In this document: one piece after another, positions 16,513 to 25,974 of the stretch
Layout: every line of letters starts with the position of its first letter
How positions within the stretch are numbered: the stretch's first letter is position 1
Assembly (NCBI RefSeq): GCF_036013525.1
Contig: NZ_CP107853.1
Location: 5,580,001 to 5,644,000, forward strand
DNA: 64,000 bases
Source: Nonomuraea sp. NBC_00507
GTDB taxonomy: Bacteria; Actinomycetota; Actinomycetes; Streptosporangiales; Streptosporangiaceae
Direction: 5' to 3'
Notes under the pieces: model-generated
Seen by the model: the letters and a program-made list of their open reading frames with translations, nothing else
Told to the model about the DNA's origin: nothing
The model's database searches: none
Made by a program: the position numbers and the translations under genes

Positions 16513-17259
16513 TCAGAACGCGGCAGCGGTCAGCCAGCGCTCCAGCAAGCTGTGGTCGCCGTACACGGTGAGCGCCTCGGGGGAGCGCCGCCCGTACAGC
16601 ATGAGGAGCAGGTCGCGCACCGGCCCCTGGACGGCGGTGTCGCCCTTGGCGTGGCCACGGGCCCATGCGATCGTCCCGGCGGGTCCCTGCGTGATCGTCC
16701 ACTCGCCCTCGGCGTCGTTAGCGTGGAGGTGGATCGTGGCCCCCTCCACGCCGAGCTCGCCCAGGGACCGGGTGACCCAGGCCGCGGACGGCAGGTTGTG
16801 CAGGAACTCCTCGATGCCGTCCACCGCGGTCGCCGCCGGGATCACCGGGTCGACGCCGAGCGCGAGCTCAGCGTCGGCCCGGTGGATCACCAGCTCGAAC
16901 ACCATCCGCCGCGGCCACCAGGACGCCCGCTTGTCGGGACCCCAGGTCCACACCGCCAGCTCCGGGTCGGTCTCGCGCAGGGTTCGCAGCAGCTCCGCGG
17001 CTCCGGCCAGCAGCCACCGGGCGTCGCCGCTCTGACCCTCGGCAAGCCCGCTGGGCACCTGGCGCGACCAGACCCGCTCCTGCACCCGGTTGCGCAGCAC
17101 GTGCACCGCCCACCGATGGGTTTGGCCGACGTGTGTGACCAACTCGGCGAGCGTCCAGCCCGGGCACGTGGGCACCGGGACCGAGAGGTCGCCCGACAAC
17201 TCCGCGAGGCGTGCCGCCTCCGTCTCGATCTCTGACTCGTAGTCCTTCACCCGCCACAC
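16513..17259 (-). CDS. maleylpyruvate isomerase family mycothiol-dependent enzyme
   Basis: 248 residues. The N-terminal half is a DinB-like four-helix domain with PTCPGWTLAELVTHVG and THRWAVHVL, supplying metal-binding histidines; RMVFELVIHRADAE adds the third helix signature. The C-terminal ~90 residues are the MDMPI_C domain. Members use mycothiol, the main actinobacterial thiol, for isomerisation or thiol transfer; the substrate here is unknown. The GTG at 17259 is used; GTG four codons on is an alternative. The lipoprotein hydrolase starts upstream with its stop only 2 bp away, so both may be co-transcribed. Confidence 0.87.
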   Translation of the reverse strand: MWRVKDYESEIETEAARLAELSGDLSVPVPTCPGWTLAELVTHVGQTHRWAVHVLRNRVQERVWSRQVPSGLAEGQSGDARWLLAGAAELLRTLRETDPELAVWTWGPDKRASWWPRRMVFELVIHRADAELALGVDPVIPAATAVDGIEEFLHNLPSAAWVTRSLGELGVEGATIHLHANDAEGEWTITQGPAGTIAWARGHAKGDTAVQGPVRDLLLMLYGRRSPEALTVYGDHSLLERWLTAAAF

Positions 17260-17260
17260 A

Positions 17261-18769
17261 CTAGGCCGCCGGGCACGTGGCGCCCTTCTCCGGCACCTTG
17301 CCGTCGATCATGTACGCGTCCACGAGGCCCTGCACGCACTTGCTGCCCGACAGGTACGCCCCGTGCCCTTCGCCCATGTACGTGACCAGCGTGGCGGTCT
17401 TGAGCTGGGCCGTGAGCCTGGGCGCCCACTCGTACGGCGTGGCCGGGTCGCCCTTGCCGCCCACCACCACGATCGGCGCCGACCCGGTGGCGTTCACGTG
17501 CCGCGCCTGGTCGCTGCCCTGGGCCGGCCACACCCGGCACAGCCCGCCCGAGCCCTCGCTGCCGAACAGCGGGGAGATCCTGAGCGCGGCCTGCTCGGTG
17601 CGCCGCAACTCGGCCGGGGTCGGCCGCTCGGCGGTGTCGACGCAGGTGATCGCCGGGAAGCTGGTCATCTGCGTCGAGTAGGTGCCGTCCGGTTTGCGCC
17701 CGGTGTAGGAGTCGGCCAGGTACATCAGCGCGCCGCCCTTGCCCTTGAGCGCATCGCTCAGCGCCTGCTCCAGGAACGGCCAGGTCATCTCCGAGTACAG
17801 CGCGGCGGCCACGCCGGTCGACGCCAGCCCCTGAGTGAGGTCGCGGTTGCCGACCTTCAGCGGTTTGGCCGTCAGCTCATTCATCAGGTTCTCGACGTTG
17901 GCGTTGGCCGTGGCCGGGTCCCTGCCGATCGTGCATGAGTTCTTGACGCACGCCTTGAGGAAGCTCTCGTACGCCTGCTGGAAGCCACGCGTCTGGGCCA
18001 GCGTCCGCTGCTCGAACGTGACGGTCGGGTCGAGCGGCGCGTCGAGCACCATGCGGCCCACCTTCTGGGGGAACTGGGTGGCGTAGACGCCGCCGAGCTG
18101 GGTGCCGTAGGACATGCCGACGTAGTTGAGCTTGGCGTCGCCCAGGGCGGCGCGGATGCGGTCCAGGTCGCGGGCGGCGTTCACGGTGCCGACGTACGGC
18201 AGGATCTTGCCGGAGTTCTTCTGGCAGAGCGCGGCGAACTCCTTGTTGGCCGCTTCGCTCCGCTGGTGCGTCTCCTCGTTGGGCGGCAACGTGTCAAGCG
18301 AGGTGAATCGGTCCATATCGGCCCCGCTGCCGCAGCGCACCCCGGAGCTGCGCTCGACGCCGCGCGGGTCGAAGCTGATCAGGTCGTAACGGGCCCGCAG
18401 TGTGGTGAGCGCCTTGGCGGCCTGATCGAGCGTGTCCACCCCGGAGGCGCCCGGGCCGCCGAAGTTGAACACCACCGACCCGAGCCGCTGGCCCGTGGCC
18501 GGCAGCTTGATCAGCGCCAGGTCGATCGTCTCCCCGGCCGGCTGGGCGTAGTCGAGGGGCACCTCGAGCTTCCCGCAGCGCACCGAGGCGTCCTGGCGGG
18601 CCGGTAGCTCGCCGTCAGGGCGCTTGATGTCGGTGCACGGCCCCCATTCGACAGGGGCAAGGCTCCCACCGCCGGACTCCGTGGCGGACTCCGTGGCGGG
18701 CTCGGCGGCGGGCACACTGGAACAGCCGGCGGCCGCCAGGAGCAGGGTGGCGGCTAGGACGCGTCGCAT
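17261..18769 (-). CDS. TAP-like alpha/beta hydrolase lipoprotein (putative tripeptidyl aminopeptidase)
   Basis: 502 residues. The signal RRVLAATLLLAAAGC is a lipobox, so the mature protein should be lipid-anchored at Cys15. The alpha/beta hydrolase core has the oxyanion segment FNFGGPGASG, nucleophile motif GMSYGTQLG, acid in GGKGDPATPYEWA and His in GEGHGAYL, followed by the TAP-like C-terminal domain with cysteines (SKCVQGLVDAY). Homologues are secreted prolyl or tripeptidyl aminopeptidases and also esterases. The start at 18769 has AGGGGAAG upstream; frames open further upstream lack a signal. Confidence 0.9.
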   Translation of the reverse strand: MRRVLAATLLLAAAGCSSVPAAEPATESATESGGGSLAPVEWGPCTDIKRPDGELPARQDASVRCGKLEVPLDYAQPAGETIDLALIKLPATGQRLGSVVFNFGGPGASGVDTLDQAAKALTTLRARYDLISFDPRGVERSSGVRCGSGADMDRFTSLDTLPPNEETHQRSEAANKEFAALCQKNSGKILPYVGTVNAARDLDRIRAALGDAKLNYVGMSYGTQLGGVYATQFPQKVGRMVLDAPLDPTVTFEQRTLAQTRGFQQAYESFLKACVKNSCTIGRDPATANANVENLMNELTAKPLKVGNRDLTQGLASTGVAAALYSEMTWPFLEQALSDALKGKGGALMYLADSYTGRKPDGTYSTQMTSFPAITCVDTAERPTPAELRRTEQAALRISPLFGSEGSGGLCRVWPAQGSDQARHVNATGSAPIVVVGGKGDPATPYEWAPRLTAQLKTATLVTYMGEGHGAYLSGSKCVQGLVDAYMIDGKVPEKGATCPAA

Positions 18770-18840
18770 GGCACAAAACTTCCCCTCAGTCTCTCCGGGG
18801 GGAAGTAGTGCCCACGATACGCGACGGCGCACATAAACAG

Positions 18841-18871
18841 GGTGAGGCGGCACGTAACCTGCCGCCTCACC
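18841..18871 (-). terminator. perfect 12-bp hairpin downstream of aceE
   Basis: Arms 18841-18852 and 18860-18871 pair perfectly around a 7-base loop, 10 bp after the aceE stop codon. No T-run follows, which is common for actinomycete hairpin terminators. It also separates aceE from the lipoprotein gene downstream on the same strand. Confidence 0.7.
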
Positions 18872-18881
18872 AGCGCCGACG

Positions 18882-21629
18882 TCAGACGCCCATGGATTGG
18901 GTGTCGTTGCTCTCCGCGCCGCCGGCCTCGGTGACGCCGTTCTTGAGGTGGTAGCGGGCGATGGCCTCGCGCAGCACCTCGCCGTCGAGCTCACCGCGCT
19001 TGACGAGCTGGGTGAGCACGGCCAGCGTGATCGAGGCCGCGTCCACGTGGAAGTGGCGGCGCAGCGCCGAGCGGGTGTCGGACAGGCCGAACCCGTCGGT
19101 GCCCAGCGAGGACCAGTCGCCCGGCACCCACTGCGCGATCTGGTCCTGCACGGCCTTCATGTAGTCGCTGACGCCCACGATCGGCCCCTGGGCCTGGGAG
19201 AGCGCCTGGGTGACGTAGGGGACACGCGGCTCGGCGTCGGGGTTGAGCAGGTTGTGCTCGTCGCACGCCAGCGCCTCGCGGCGCAGCTCGGACCACGACG
19301 TCGCCGACCACACGTCGGCCGACACGCCCCAGTCCTCGGCCAGCAGCCGCTGCGCCTCCATCGCCCACGGGCCCGCCACGCCGGAGGACAGGATGTTGGC
19401 CTTCGGGCCCTGCGTCTGCGGCCCGTCGGCGAACTTGTACAGCCCCTTGAGCAGGCCCTGCACGTCGAGGTTCGCCGGCTGGGCCGGCTGCAGGTAGGGC
19501 TCGTTGTAGACGGTCAGGTAGTAGAAGACGTTCTCCGGCTGGTCGCCGTACATCCTCCTGAGGCCGTCCTTGACGATGTAGGCCACCTCGAACGCCCAGG
19601 ACGGGTCGTAGGAGATCGCGGCCGGGTTGGTCGAGGCGATGAGCGGCGTGTGGCCGTCCTCGTGCTGCAGGCCCTCGCCGTTGAGCGTGGTGCGGCCCGC
19701 GGTGGCGCCGATCAGGAAGCCGCGACCCATCTGGTCGCCCATCTGCCACATTGAGTCGCCCGTGCGCTGCCAGCCGAACATCGAGTAGAAGATGTAGATC
19801 GGGATCATGTGCTCGCCGTGGGTGGCGTAGGAGGTGCCGGCGGCGATGGTCGAGGCCATGGAGCCCGACTCGCTGATGCCCTCGTGCAGGATCTGCCCCT
19901 GCACGGCCTCCTTGTACGACAGCAGCAGCTCCCGGTCGACGGCCTCGTACGTCTGGCCGTGCGGCGAGTAGATCTTCGCCGTCGGGAACATGGCGTCCAG
20001 ACCGAACGTGCGGGCCTCGTCCGGGATGACCGGCACGAACCGGTGCCCGATCTCCTTGTCCCGCATGAGGTCCTTGAGCAGCCGCACGAACGCCATCGTG
20101 GTGGCGACCTGCTGCTTGCCCGAGCCCTTGGCGAAGCCGCCGTAGACCTCGTCGCCCGGCAGCTGGATCTGCTTGGCGCGCAGGACCCGCTTGGGCAGCA
20201 CGCCGCCGAGCGCGGCGCGGCGCTCCTTCATGTACTGGATCTCGGGGTCGTTCTCGCCCGGGTGGAAGTAGGGGGGAAGGTCGCCCTCCAGCGCCGAGTC
20301 CGGGATCGGCAGGTAGAGCCGGTCGCGGAACTCCTTCAGCTCGGCCTTGGTGAGCTTCTTCATCTGATGCGTGGCGTTGCGCGCCTCGAAGTCCTTGCCC
20401 AGGGTCCAGCCCTTGATGGTCTGGGCGAGGATCACGGTCGGCTGGCCGACGTGTTCGCGGGCCGCCTTGAACGCCGCGTAGACCTTGCGGTAGTCGTGGC
20501 CGCCGCGCGACAGCTTGCGGATGTCGTCGTCGGTCAGGTGCTCGACCATCTTGCGCAGGCGCGGGTCGGAGCCGAAGAAGTGCTCGCGGATGTAGGAGCC
20601 CGACTCGACCGAGTAGGTCTGGAACTGCCCGTCCGGCGTGGTGTTCATCTGGTTGACCAGCACGCCGTCCACGTCGGCCGCCAGCAGCGGGTCCCAGTCA
20701 CGGCCCCACACGACCTTGATCACGTTCCAGCCGGCGCCCCGGAAGTACGACTCCAGCTCCTGGATGATCTTGCCGTTGCCGCGTACCGGGCCGTCGAGCC
20801 GCTGCAGGTTGCAGTTGATCACGAACGTGAGGTTGTCGAGCTCCTCACGGGCGGCCAGGCCGATCGCGCCGAGCGACTCGGGCTCGTCCATCTCGCCGTC
20901 GCCCAGGAACGCCCACACGTGGCTGCGGCTGGTGTCCTTGATCTGGCGGTTGAGCAGGTAGCGGTTGAACCGCGCCTGATAGATCGCGCCGATCGGGCCC
21001 AGACCCATGGAGACCGTGGGGAACTCCCAGAAGTCCGGCATGAGCCGCGGGTGCGGGTAGGAGGGCAGGCCGCGGAAGCCGTGCGACAGCTCCTGGCGGA
21101 ACGCGTCGAGCTGGCTCTCGTTGAGCCGCCCCTCGAGGAAAGCGCGGGCGTAGATGCCCGGCGCCGCGTGCCCCTGGAAGAAGACCTGGTCGCCCGACTC
21201 GCCGTGATCCTTGCCGCGGAAGAAGTGGTTGAAGCCCACCTCGTAGAGCGAGGCCGCCGAGGCGTAGGTGGCGATGTGGCCGCCCACGTTGGTGCGGGCG
21301 TTGGCCCTCGACACCATGATCGCCGCGTTCCAGCGAATGTAGGCGCGGATGCGGCGCTCGACGTGCTCGTCACCGGGGAACCAGGGCTCGCGCTCCGGCG
21401 GGATCGTGTTGATGTAGTCGGTGCTGCGCAGGCCCGGCACGCCGACCTGATGCTCGCGGGCCCGCTCCAGCATGCGCAGCATGAGGTAGCGGGCTCTGGT
21501 GCGGCCTTCGGTCTTGACGACGTTGTCGAGAGACTCGAGCCACTCGTTGGTCTCGCTGGGGTCGACATCAGGCAGTTGGCTGGGTAGGCCGTCGCTGATG
21601 ATCGAGAATCGCTGGCGTCCGGAAGCCAC
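18882..21629 (-). CDS. aceE: pyruvate dehydrogenase E1 component, homodimeric type
   Basis: 915 residues, the normal size for homodimeric AceE. It decarboxylates pyruvate with thiamine diphosphate and acetylates the E2 lipoyl domain. ThDP-binding [20 protein letters not shown] with a downstream N-N/C-N-L-Q segment is visible, as are [20 protein letters not shown] and the C-terminal [12 protein letters not shown] domain. The GTG at 21629 follows GGAAGG and gives [20 protein letters not shown], matching streptomycete AceE; upstream ATGs (21680) would add a leader unlike the family. Convergent-side neighbours DUF3052 and AhpE repeat the mycobacterial aceE neighbourhood. Confidence 0.95.
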   Translation of the reverse strand: MASGRQRFSIISDGLPSQLPDVDPSETNEWLESLDNVVKTEGRTRARYLMLRMLERAREHQVGVPGLRSTDYINTIPPEREPWFPGDEHVERRIRAYIRWNAAIMVSRANARTNVGGHIATYASAASLYEVGFNHFFRGKDHGESGDQVFFQGHAAPGIYARAFLEGRLNESQLDAFRQELSHGFRGLPSYPHPRLMPDFWEFPTVSMGLGPIGAIYQARFNRYLLNRQIKDTSRSHVWAFLGDGEMDEPESLGAIGLAAREELDNLTFVINCNLQRLDGPVRGNGKIIQELESYFRGAGWNVIKVVWGRDWDPLLAADVDGVLVNQMNTTPDGQFQTYSVESGSYIREHFFGSDPRLRKMVEHLTDDDIRKLSRGGHDYRKVYAAFKAAREHVGQPTVILAQTIKGWTLGKDFEARNATHQMKKLTKAELKEFRDRLYLPIPDSALEGDLPPYFHPGENDPEIQYMKERRAALGGVLPKRVLRAKQIQLPGDEVYGGFAKGSGKQQVATTMAFVRLLKDLMRDKEIGHRFVPVIPDEARTFGLDAMFPTAKIYSPHGQTYEAVDRELLLSYKEAVQGQILHEGISESGSMASTIAAGTSYATHGEHMIPIYIFYSMFGWQRTGDSMWQMGDQMGRGFLIGATAGRTTLNGEGLQHEDGHTPLIASTNPAAISYDPSWAFEVAYIVKDGLRRMYGDQPENVFYYLTVYNEPYLQPAQPANLDVQGLLKGLYKFADGPQTQGPKANILSSGVAGPWAMEAQRLLAEDWGVSADVWSATSWSELRREALACDEHNLLNPDAEPRVPYVTQALSQAQGPIVGVSDYMKAVQDQIAQWVPGDWSSLGTDGFGLSDTRSALRRHFHVDAASITLAVLTQLVKRGELDGEVLREAIARYHLKNGVTEAGGAESNDTQSMGV

Positions 21630-21840
21630 TGGGTCTCGCCTTCCGAGGATGACTGATGTCTGGTCTGGGTCGCCTTCCATCCTGGTCGCTAGCCGTAGAA
21701 AACGCATCTCTACTGGCTGGTAACCAGAGTGTCCCTGCTGGCAGGGCCATCTTCGATGGCCTAGACCACCGATGGTAGGACGAATCGCATCACAGGTTAC
21801 ATCCCCGATCCAATTTAACAAGACGGGAAAACAAACGAAA
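21630..21840 (-). promoter_or_regulatory. aceE upstream region with leader hairpins
   Basis: This stretch before the aceE start holds two small inverted repeats on the expected transcript: GGCCATC-TTC-GATGGCC (21745-21761) and the CCCTGC/GCAGGG pair just beside it (about 21733-21746). An AT-rich block at 21810-21845 is the most promoter-like sequence nearby. No coding sequence is seen. Confidence 0.35.
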
Positions 21841-22149
21841 TTTTACGTGCTGTGCTCGCTGTGTCCGATGGCTACCCATGGCATCCCCCGAAGCGGGGAG
21901 ATCATCACCGCTCCTGGGCGAGCTGCCGATATTAGCGAATCGCCATGAGTCGGGCCCGGGGCGGGTCCGGGTGCGCCCCGAACGGTGTTGGGCGCGGGGA
22001 ACAGCGTGAGCCGGTCGCCTGTCTCCGGCGGGTCTTGCCGCCGTGGGGGCGTGCCTGCGGGGGCGTGCCTGCGGTCCCGGGCGGGCTCACGTCCCGTGCG
22101 CCGGCGGGCGGGATGCGGTCTGGCCGGTAGCTCTCCACGCTGCCTCCTC

Positions 22150-22330
22150 CGCAGCCGTTCGCGATCCCGGCGCAGCCGTGCTGGTGGGCGAGGTCGATCA
22201 GGTCGCTGATCGCCTGCCGCAGCCGCCCGTCGTGCCACTGCTGCTCGGAGAGATCAGCGTCGGCGAGGCGATGCCCGAGTTAGGCCAGCCTGCGGCCGCG
22301 CCGACCACGACCGCCGGACGGCCCGTGGCG
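22150..22330 (-). pseudogene. TnpB/OrfB-like transposase remnant
   Basis: A short minus-strand frame reads WHDGRLRQAISDLIDLAHQH followed by GCAGIA. This resembles the segment before the RuvC motif of actinomycete IS200/IS605 TnpB-like proteins (DGRLRAAI...LI.LA...GC..I). A stop (TAA) interrupts it upstream and the catalytic motifs are gone, with no IS ends visible. The rest of 21841-22572 holds no supported gene. The call rests on one short block, so it is tentative. Confidence 0.35.
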
Positions 22331-22572
22331 ATGCGGTCTTCCACGCGGGCCAGCGGGCGGTGAGCACCATGAGTCCGAGCTATTGGCTGGCGGCACCAGG
22401 ACGATCATCACGTACGAGTCCGCCGTCGGTGCCACGCAGCCCGAAACGCCGCATCTGAGCAGCGTAACGTTTTGGTCATGTTTCTGACCTCCCCCGAAAG
22501 GGGGAGGCAAAATTCATCCGATCTCGGGATTCGCTCTTCTCGTAGGGCATTCCGCGTACCAGTGTGGGAGAT

Positions 22573-22755
22573 ATGAACGCGACGGTGGGCGACCGCCTCC
22601 TGGTGCACGGGAGCACCGTGGGTGAAAGGGACCATGGAGGCGAAATCGTGGAGGTCAAGGGCCCTGACGGCGAGCCTCCCTACATGGTGCGGTTCGACGA
22701 CGGGCACACCGGGCTGGTGTTTCCCGGCCCTGATGCCGTGGTGGTGCATAAGTAA
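22573..22755 (+). CDS. DUF1918 domain protein
   Basis: 60 residues, a complete single DUF1918 domain: ATVGDRLLVHGSTVGERDHG, EIVEVKGPDGEPPYMVRF, then DDGHTGLVFPGPDAVV. GGGAG lies 3 bases before the ATG at 22573. This is an SH3-like small actinobacterial family of unknown function, common near aceE. The YjbQ gene starts 10 bp after its stop, so the two form an operon. Confidence 0.92.
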   Translation: MNATVGDRLLVHGSTVGERDHGGEIVEVKGPDGEPPYMVRFDDGHTGLVFPGPDAVVVHK

Positions 22756-22764
22756 GATTTCCCT

Positions 22765-23178
22765 GTGAGATCTGAAATCATCTCTGTGGCCACGGGTTCG
22801 CGAGAGAGGGTGCACGACATCACGGCCGAATGCGCCGACTTCGTGCGCGCTCAGGGCGAAGGCGAGGATGGGTTGCTGCACATTTTCGTGCCGCATGCCA
22901 CCGCCGGCGTCGCCCTGCTCGAGCTGGGCTCGGGCAGTGACGATGACCTGCTCGCCGCCTTGCGCGACGTCTTGCCCGCCGACGACCGGTGGCGTCACGC
23001 CCACGGCTCGCGCGGCCACGGCAGGTCGCACGTCATGCCCGCGCTGATCCCGCCGTACGCCACCATCCCGGTGCTGGGCGGGCGGATGGCGCTGGGCACC
23101 TGGCAGTCGGTGGCGCTCGTGGATCTGAACGTCGACAACCCGCAACGCCAGGTTCGACTGTCGTTTTTGTCTGATTGA
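22765..23178 (+). CDS. YjbQ family protein (UPF0047)
   Basis: 137 residues starting at GTG 22765. HIFVPHATAGVALLELGSGS and HAHGSRGHGRSHVMPALIPP carry the conserved His residues of the family and LGTWQSVALVDL the C-terminal motif. Some members have weak thiamine-phosphate synthase activity, but the true function is unsettled. Transcribed with the DUF1918 gene. Confidence 0.92.
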   Translation: MRSEIISVATGSRERVHDITAECADFVRAQGEGEDGLLHIFVPHATAGVALLELGSGSDDDLLAALRDVLPADDRWRHAHGSRGHGRSHVMPALIPPYATIPVLGGRMALGTWQSVALVDLNVDNPQRQVRLSFLSD

Positions 23179-23293
23179 TTATGGCCGACTAGGGCCGTAC
23201 CCGTGGCGACCGTTGACGACTGAGGGTCACAGCGTGTGGACTGTGCCGAAGCGATAAACCGCATATGCGGCCACTCAAGCAGGAGGGATAAAC

Positions 23294-23722
23294 GTGAGCG
23301 CGACCGCGGGTCAGGCGCAGAGCGAGCGCGGCCTGGCCGAACGACTCGGCCTCAAGCCGGGTCAGGTGGTGCAGGAGATCGGTTGGGACGAGGACGTCGA
23401 CGACGAGCTCCGCGACTCCATCGAGGAACTGACCGGCAACGAACTGCTGGACGAGGAGAGCGACGACGTCGTGGACGTGGTGCTGCTGTGGTGGCGCGAC
23501 GGGGACGGCGACCTCTTCGACGCTCTCAGCGACGCCATGCGAGCACTCGCCGACGGCGGCCAGATCTGGCTGCTGACTCCCAAGGCCGGACGCGATGGCC
23601 ACGTGGAGCCGAGCGACATCGGGGAGGATGCCGCCACTGCGGGTCTCTCGCAGACCAGCAGCATCTCCGCCGCGCCCGACTGGTCCGGGACCAGACTCGT
23701 GACGCCCAAGGGCAAACGGTAG
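23294..23722 (+). CDS. DUF3052 family protein
   Basis: 142 residues with an AGGAGGGATAA ribosome region before GTG 23294. [20 protein letters not shown] and [17 protein letters not shown], then [19 protein letters not shown], are the DUF3052 signature. The middle is very acidic ([13 protein letters not shown]). It lies next to AhpE as Rv2239c does next to Rv2238c in Mycobacterium tuberculosis. Function unknown; no signal peptide. Confidence 0.92.
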   Translation: MSATAGQAQSERGLAERLGLKPGQVVQEIGWDEDVDDELRDSIEELTGNELLDEESDDVVDVVLLWWRDGDGDLFDALSDAMRALADGGQIWLLTPKAGRDGHVEPSDIGEDAATAGLSQTSSISAAPDWSGTRLVTPKGKR

Positions 23723-23774
23723 ATCGGGCCGCACATGGGTCGACGGCAGATCGGGTCGCACTTGGGCCAACCGT
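23721..23774. repeat. 27-bp imperfect tandem duplication
   Basis: Two adjacent 27-bp units starting with AGATCGGG at 23721 and 23748 differ at several positions. They overlap the last codon of the DUF3052 gene and fill the gap before ahpE. No hairpin is obvious. Confidence 0.6.
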
Positions 23775-23813
23775 AGGGAGCCCGAGCGCCTGCCATGCGG
23801 CAGGATGATGCCC

Positions 23814-24269
23814 GTGAACGCACATCCTGCCGAGGTCGGCGCCCTGGCTCCGGATTTCGAGCTGCAGGACCAGCACGGCACTCCGGTGCGCCTGTCCCAG
23901 TTCCGGGGCAGGAAGGTCGTGCTGGTCTTCTATCCGCTCGCCTTCACCGGCGTCTGTAACAGCGAGCTGTCCGCGCTGCGCGATCATCCGTTCGACGACG
24001 CCCAAGTGCTGACGGTTTCGGTGGATTCGGTGTTCACGCACCGTGCGTGGGCGGAACGCGAGGGTTACACGTTTCCTCTGCTCTCTGATTTCTGGCCACA
24101 CGGACAGGTCGCGCAGGCGTACGGTGTGTTCGATGAGGCGAAGGGGCTCGCGCTTCGGGGGACCTTCATCATCGACGGCGAGGGCGTGATCCGGTGGTCG
24201 GTGGTCAATCCGATCTCTTCGGCACGCGACGTCGCCGACTACGTCAAGGCACTCGCCGACATTCACTGA
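23814..24269 (+). CDS. ahpE: one-Cys peroxiredoxin AhpE
   Basis: 151 residues from GTG 23814, which has AGGA 8 bases upstream; ATGs at 23805 and 23808 are alternatives. The peroxidatic Cys48 sits in [12 protein letters not shown], the AhpE form of the peroxiredoxin loop. [20 protein letters not shown] is nearly as in Mycobacterium AhpE. Only this cysteine is present, so it must be recycled by an outside thiol such as mycothiol/mycoredoxin. It reduces peroxides and peroxynitrite in the cytoplasm. The zinc-ribbon gene follows 14 bp on. Confidence 0.93.
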   Translation: MNAHPAEVGALAPDFELQDQHGTPVRLSQFRGRKVVLVFYPLAFTGVCNSELSALRDHPFDDAQVLTVSVDSVFTHRAWAEREGYTFPLLSDFWPHGQVAQAYGVFDEAKGLALRGTFIIDGEGVIRWSVVNPISSARDVADYVKALADIH

Positions 24270-24283
24270 CTTCGGAGGGAAGG

Positions 24284-24601
24284 ATGCCCTGCTACCGGTG
24301 CGGGGCCCGGCAGACGGACCCGGTCCGCGGCGCCAGTCCGTGGCAGCGCGGGGTGCGCAAGGAATCCCAGGTCCTGATCTGCCCGGACTGTCAACGGCTG
24401 CACGACCTCGACCTGGACGCCTGCGGCACCTGCGGGTCCACGGCGCTGATCTGCCGGCTGGGCGAGGTGGAGTGCCGGTCCTGCGGGGCCGTGTGGATGG
24501 CACGTTCGGACACCCCGCTCTCCGGCTCCACGGGCCCGCCGCCGCCGGGGTTGTCGGCGGAGGTGGAGGCAGCGCTCAACCGGGTGCTGGGACGCGCCTG
24601 A
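24284..24601 (+). CDS. zinc-ribbon protein
   Basis: 105 residues, ATG 24284 with GGAGGGAAGG directly upstream. Four CxxC knuckles are visible: CYRC, CPDC, CGTC and CRSC, enough for two zinc ribbons. The C-terminal ~35 residues are a Pro-rich linker and a short helix (VEAALNRVLGRA). Probably translated with ahpE. Likely a nucleic-acid or protein-binding adapter; no specific role can be read. Confidence 0.8.
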   Translation: MPCYRCGARQTDPVRGASPWQRGVRKESQVLICPDCQRLHDLDLDACGTCGSTALICRLGEVECRSCGAVWMARSDTPLSGSTGPPPPGLSAEVEAALNRVLGRA

Positions 24602-24833
24602 GGGCCTCTGAAGGCCTCGCGAGATGTGCGCGACCATGGTGCGTTGACCCGCCACGGGGTCCTGGACAGGTGGCCAGGTGCCGTCAAGCCGAGCCGCCCA
24701 TCATGACCCCGAGCCACGAGCCCATGACGTCGTGGACAGGACGCGGCCCTGACCGTGCGCCGGGAGGACGGGGAAGCGTGCGGCCGGATCGGGCATTCCA
24801 GGCATCTGCTGACCTGCGCTATCGTCTCCTACC

Positions 24834-25814
24834 GTGTCCGCAGTGAGCAGCACCAGGAGCAGTGGTACTACGAGCAGTGCGTTCGTTGTCGCGCTCGACG
24901 TCGGCGGCACGTCCATGAAGGGCGGCCTGGTCAACGACTCCGGCGCGGTGCTGCTGAGCGAGCGGCGCCCCACTCCGCGAGCGGACGGCCCGGAGGCGGT
25001 CGTCACCGCCATCTCCGACTTCATCAGCCACCTGGCCGCCGCAGGCGACGGCGACCCGGCCGGCGTGGGGCTGGCCGTGCCCGGCCTGGTGTCCGAAGAC
25101 GCCGCCCTCTACGCGGCCAACCTGGGCTGGCGCGACGTCCCCGCCACCGACTTCACCACCCTGGACATCCCGGTAATGCTGGGACACGACGTCCGCACCG
25201 GCGGACTCGCCGAAAGCATCCTGGGTGCCGGCCGCGGCCTGTCCGACTTCCTGTTCCTCCCTATCGGCACGGGCATCGCCGGGGCCTCCATCATCCGCGG
25301 CGAGCCGTACGGCGGCTCTTCCGGCTGGGCCGGCGAGATCGGCCACACCCCGGTCTTCCCCGACGGCGAACAGTGCGCCTGCGGCCAGTTCGGCTGCCTG
25401 GAGACGTACGCCTCGGCCGCCTCGGTGGGCCGCCGCTACAGTCAGCGGGCGGGCGTCGAGGGCGTCAAGGCCGAGCAGGTGGTCACCTCTGACGACCCCA
25501 TCGCCATCGAGGTATGGGACGAGGCCGTGGAGGCCCTGTCCTTGGCCCTGGCCACGTACACGCTGCTGCTCGACCCCTCGGTCATCGTCCTGGGCGGCGG
25601 CCTCGCCGAGGCCGGCCCCGCCCTCTTCGACCCCGTACGCACCCGCCTGGTCAAGCGCCTGGCCTTCCGCGAGGCGCCCCCGCTGATCCCGGCCGCGCTG
25701 GGTGTGGACGCCGGCATGCTCGGCGCCGCCCTCCTGGGGTGGCGCGCCGCCGGCCGTCCCGAGCTGGGGCCTGGCTGGACGGTGGATGTGCGATCGGCCC
25801 CCCTGGTGTCGTAA
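24834..25814 (+). CDS. ROK family sugar kinase (glucokinase-like)
   Basis: 326 residues. ATP-binding VALDVGGTSMKGG, catalytic Asp in LGHDVRTGG, zinc motif CACGQFGCLE, and EIGHTPV are all intact, as in ROK kinases. There is no N-terminal HTH, so it is an enzyme rather than a ROK repressor. A Ser/Thr-rich 14-residue N-terminal tail precedes the domain; a GTG start at 24834 or 24843 is possible. Substrate probably glucose, a mannose-type sugar or N-acetylated amino sugar. It ends 17 bp before the tRNA gene. Confidence 0.9.
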   Translation: MSAVSSTRSSGTTSSAFVVALDVGGTSMKGGLVNDSGAVLLSERRPTPRADGPEAVVTAISDFISHLAAAGDGDPAGVGLAVPGLVSEDAALYAANLGWRDVPATDFTTLDIPVMLGHDVRTGGLAESILGAGRGLSDFLFLPIGTGIAGASIIRGEPYGGSSGWAGEIGHTPVFPDGEQCACGQFGCLETYASAASVGRRYSQRAGVEGVKAEQVVTSDDPIAIEVWDEAVEALSLALATYTLLLDPSVIVLGGGLAEAGPALFDPVRTRLVKRLAFREAPPLIPAALGVDAGMLGAALLGWRAAGRPELGPGWTVDVRSAPLVS

Positions 25815-25831
25815 GGTGTAGTGCCGATCAG

Positions 25832-25906
25832 GGGCGGTTAGCTCAGCGGTAGAGCACTCGCCTTACAAGCGAGGGGTCACTGGTTCGAACCCAGTACCGC
25901 CCACCA
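25832..25906 (+). tRNA. tRNA-Val (anticodon TAC)
   Basis: 75 nt including encoded CCA. The acceptor arm GGGCGGT pairs with ACCGCCC, the anticodon stem CTCGC/GCGAG frames the loop CTTACAA (anticodon TAC at 25864-25866), and GGTTCGAACCC forms the T arm. The gene is intact and is the integration target of the downstream elements: its 3' 44 bases recur exactly at 38812 and 42781. Confidence 0.95.
25862..25905. other. attL core (44 bp, inside tRNA-Val)
   Basis: The 44 bases from the anticodon loop to the second C of CCA are repeated exactly at 38812-38855 and 42781-42824. The tRNA remains whole at this end, as expected for site-specific insertion into a tRNA 3' end. Confidence 0.92.
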
Positions 25907-25912
25907 GCGAAA

Positions 25913-25944
25913 ACGCCCCGTCTCCGATCAAGGAAACGGGGCGT
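25913..25944 (+). terminator. hairpin just after tRNA-Val
   Basis: Arms ACGCCCCGT (25913-25921) and ACGGGGCGT (25936-25944) pair perfectly around a 14-base loop. There is no T-run. A near copy with the same loop core follows the second att site (38865-38894), so this hairpin is part of the left end of the elements, not only the tRNA terminator. Confidence 0.6.
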
Positions 25945-25945
25945 G

Positions 25946-25965
25946 AGTGACAAACTGAGTGACAT
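25946..25965. repeat. 20-bp direct repeat near element left end (copy 1)
   Basis: Identical to 38695-38714 and itself made of two GAGTGAC-like heptamers around AAACT. The positions, 40 bp inside attL and about 100 bp inside the right att, suggest arm-type integrase sites (inference). Confidence 0.55.
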
Positions 25966-25974
25966 GCTGGGTAG

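Noticed and set aside
19809..21587. 592-codon plus-strand frame opposite aceE
   Set aside because: Shadow of aceE with biased Val/Arg/Leu composition; no ribosome site or family likeness.
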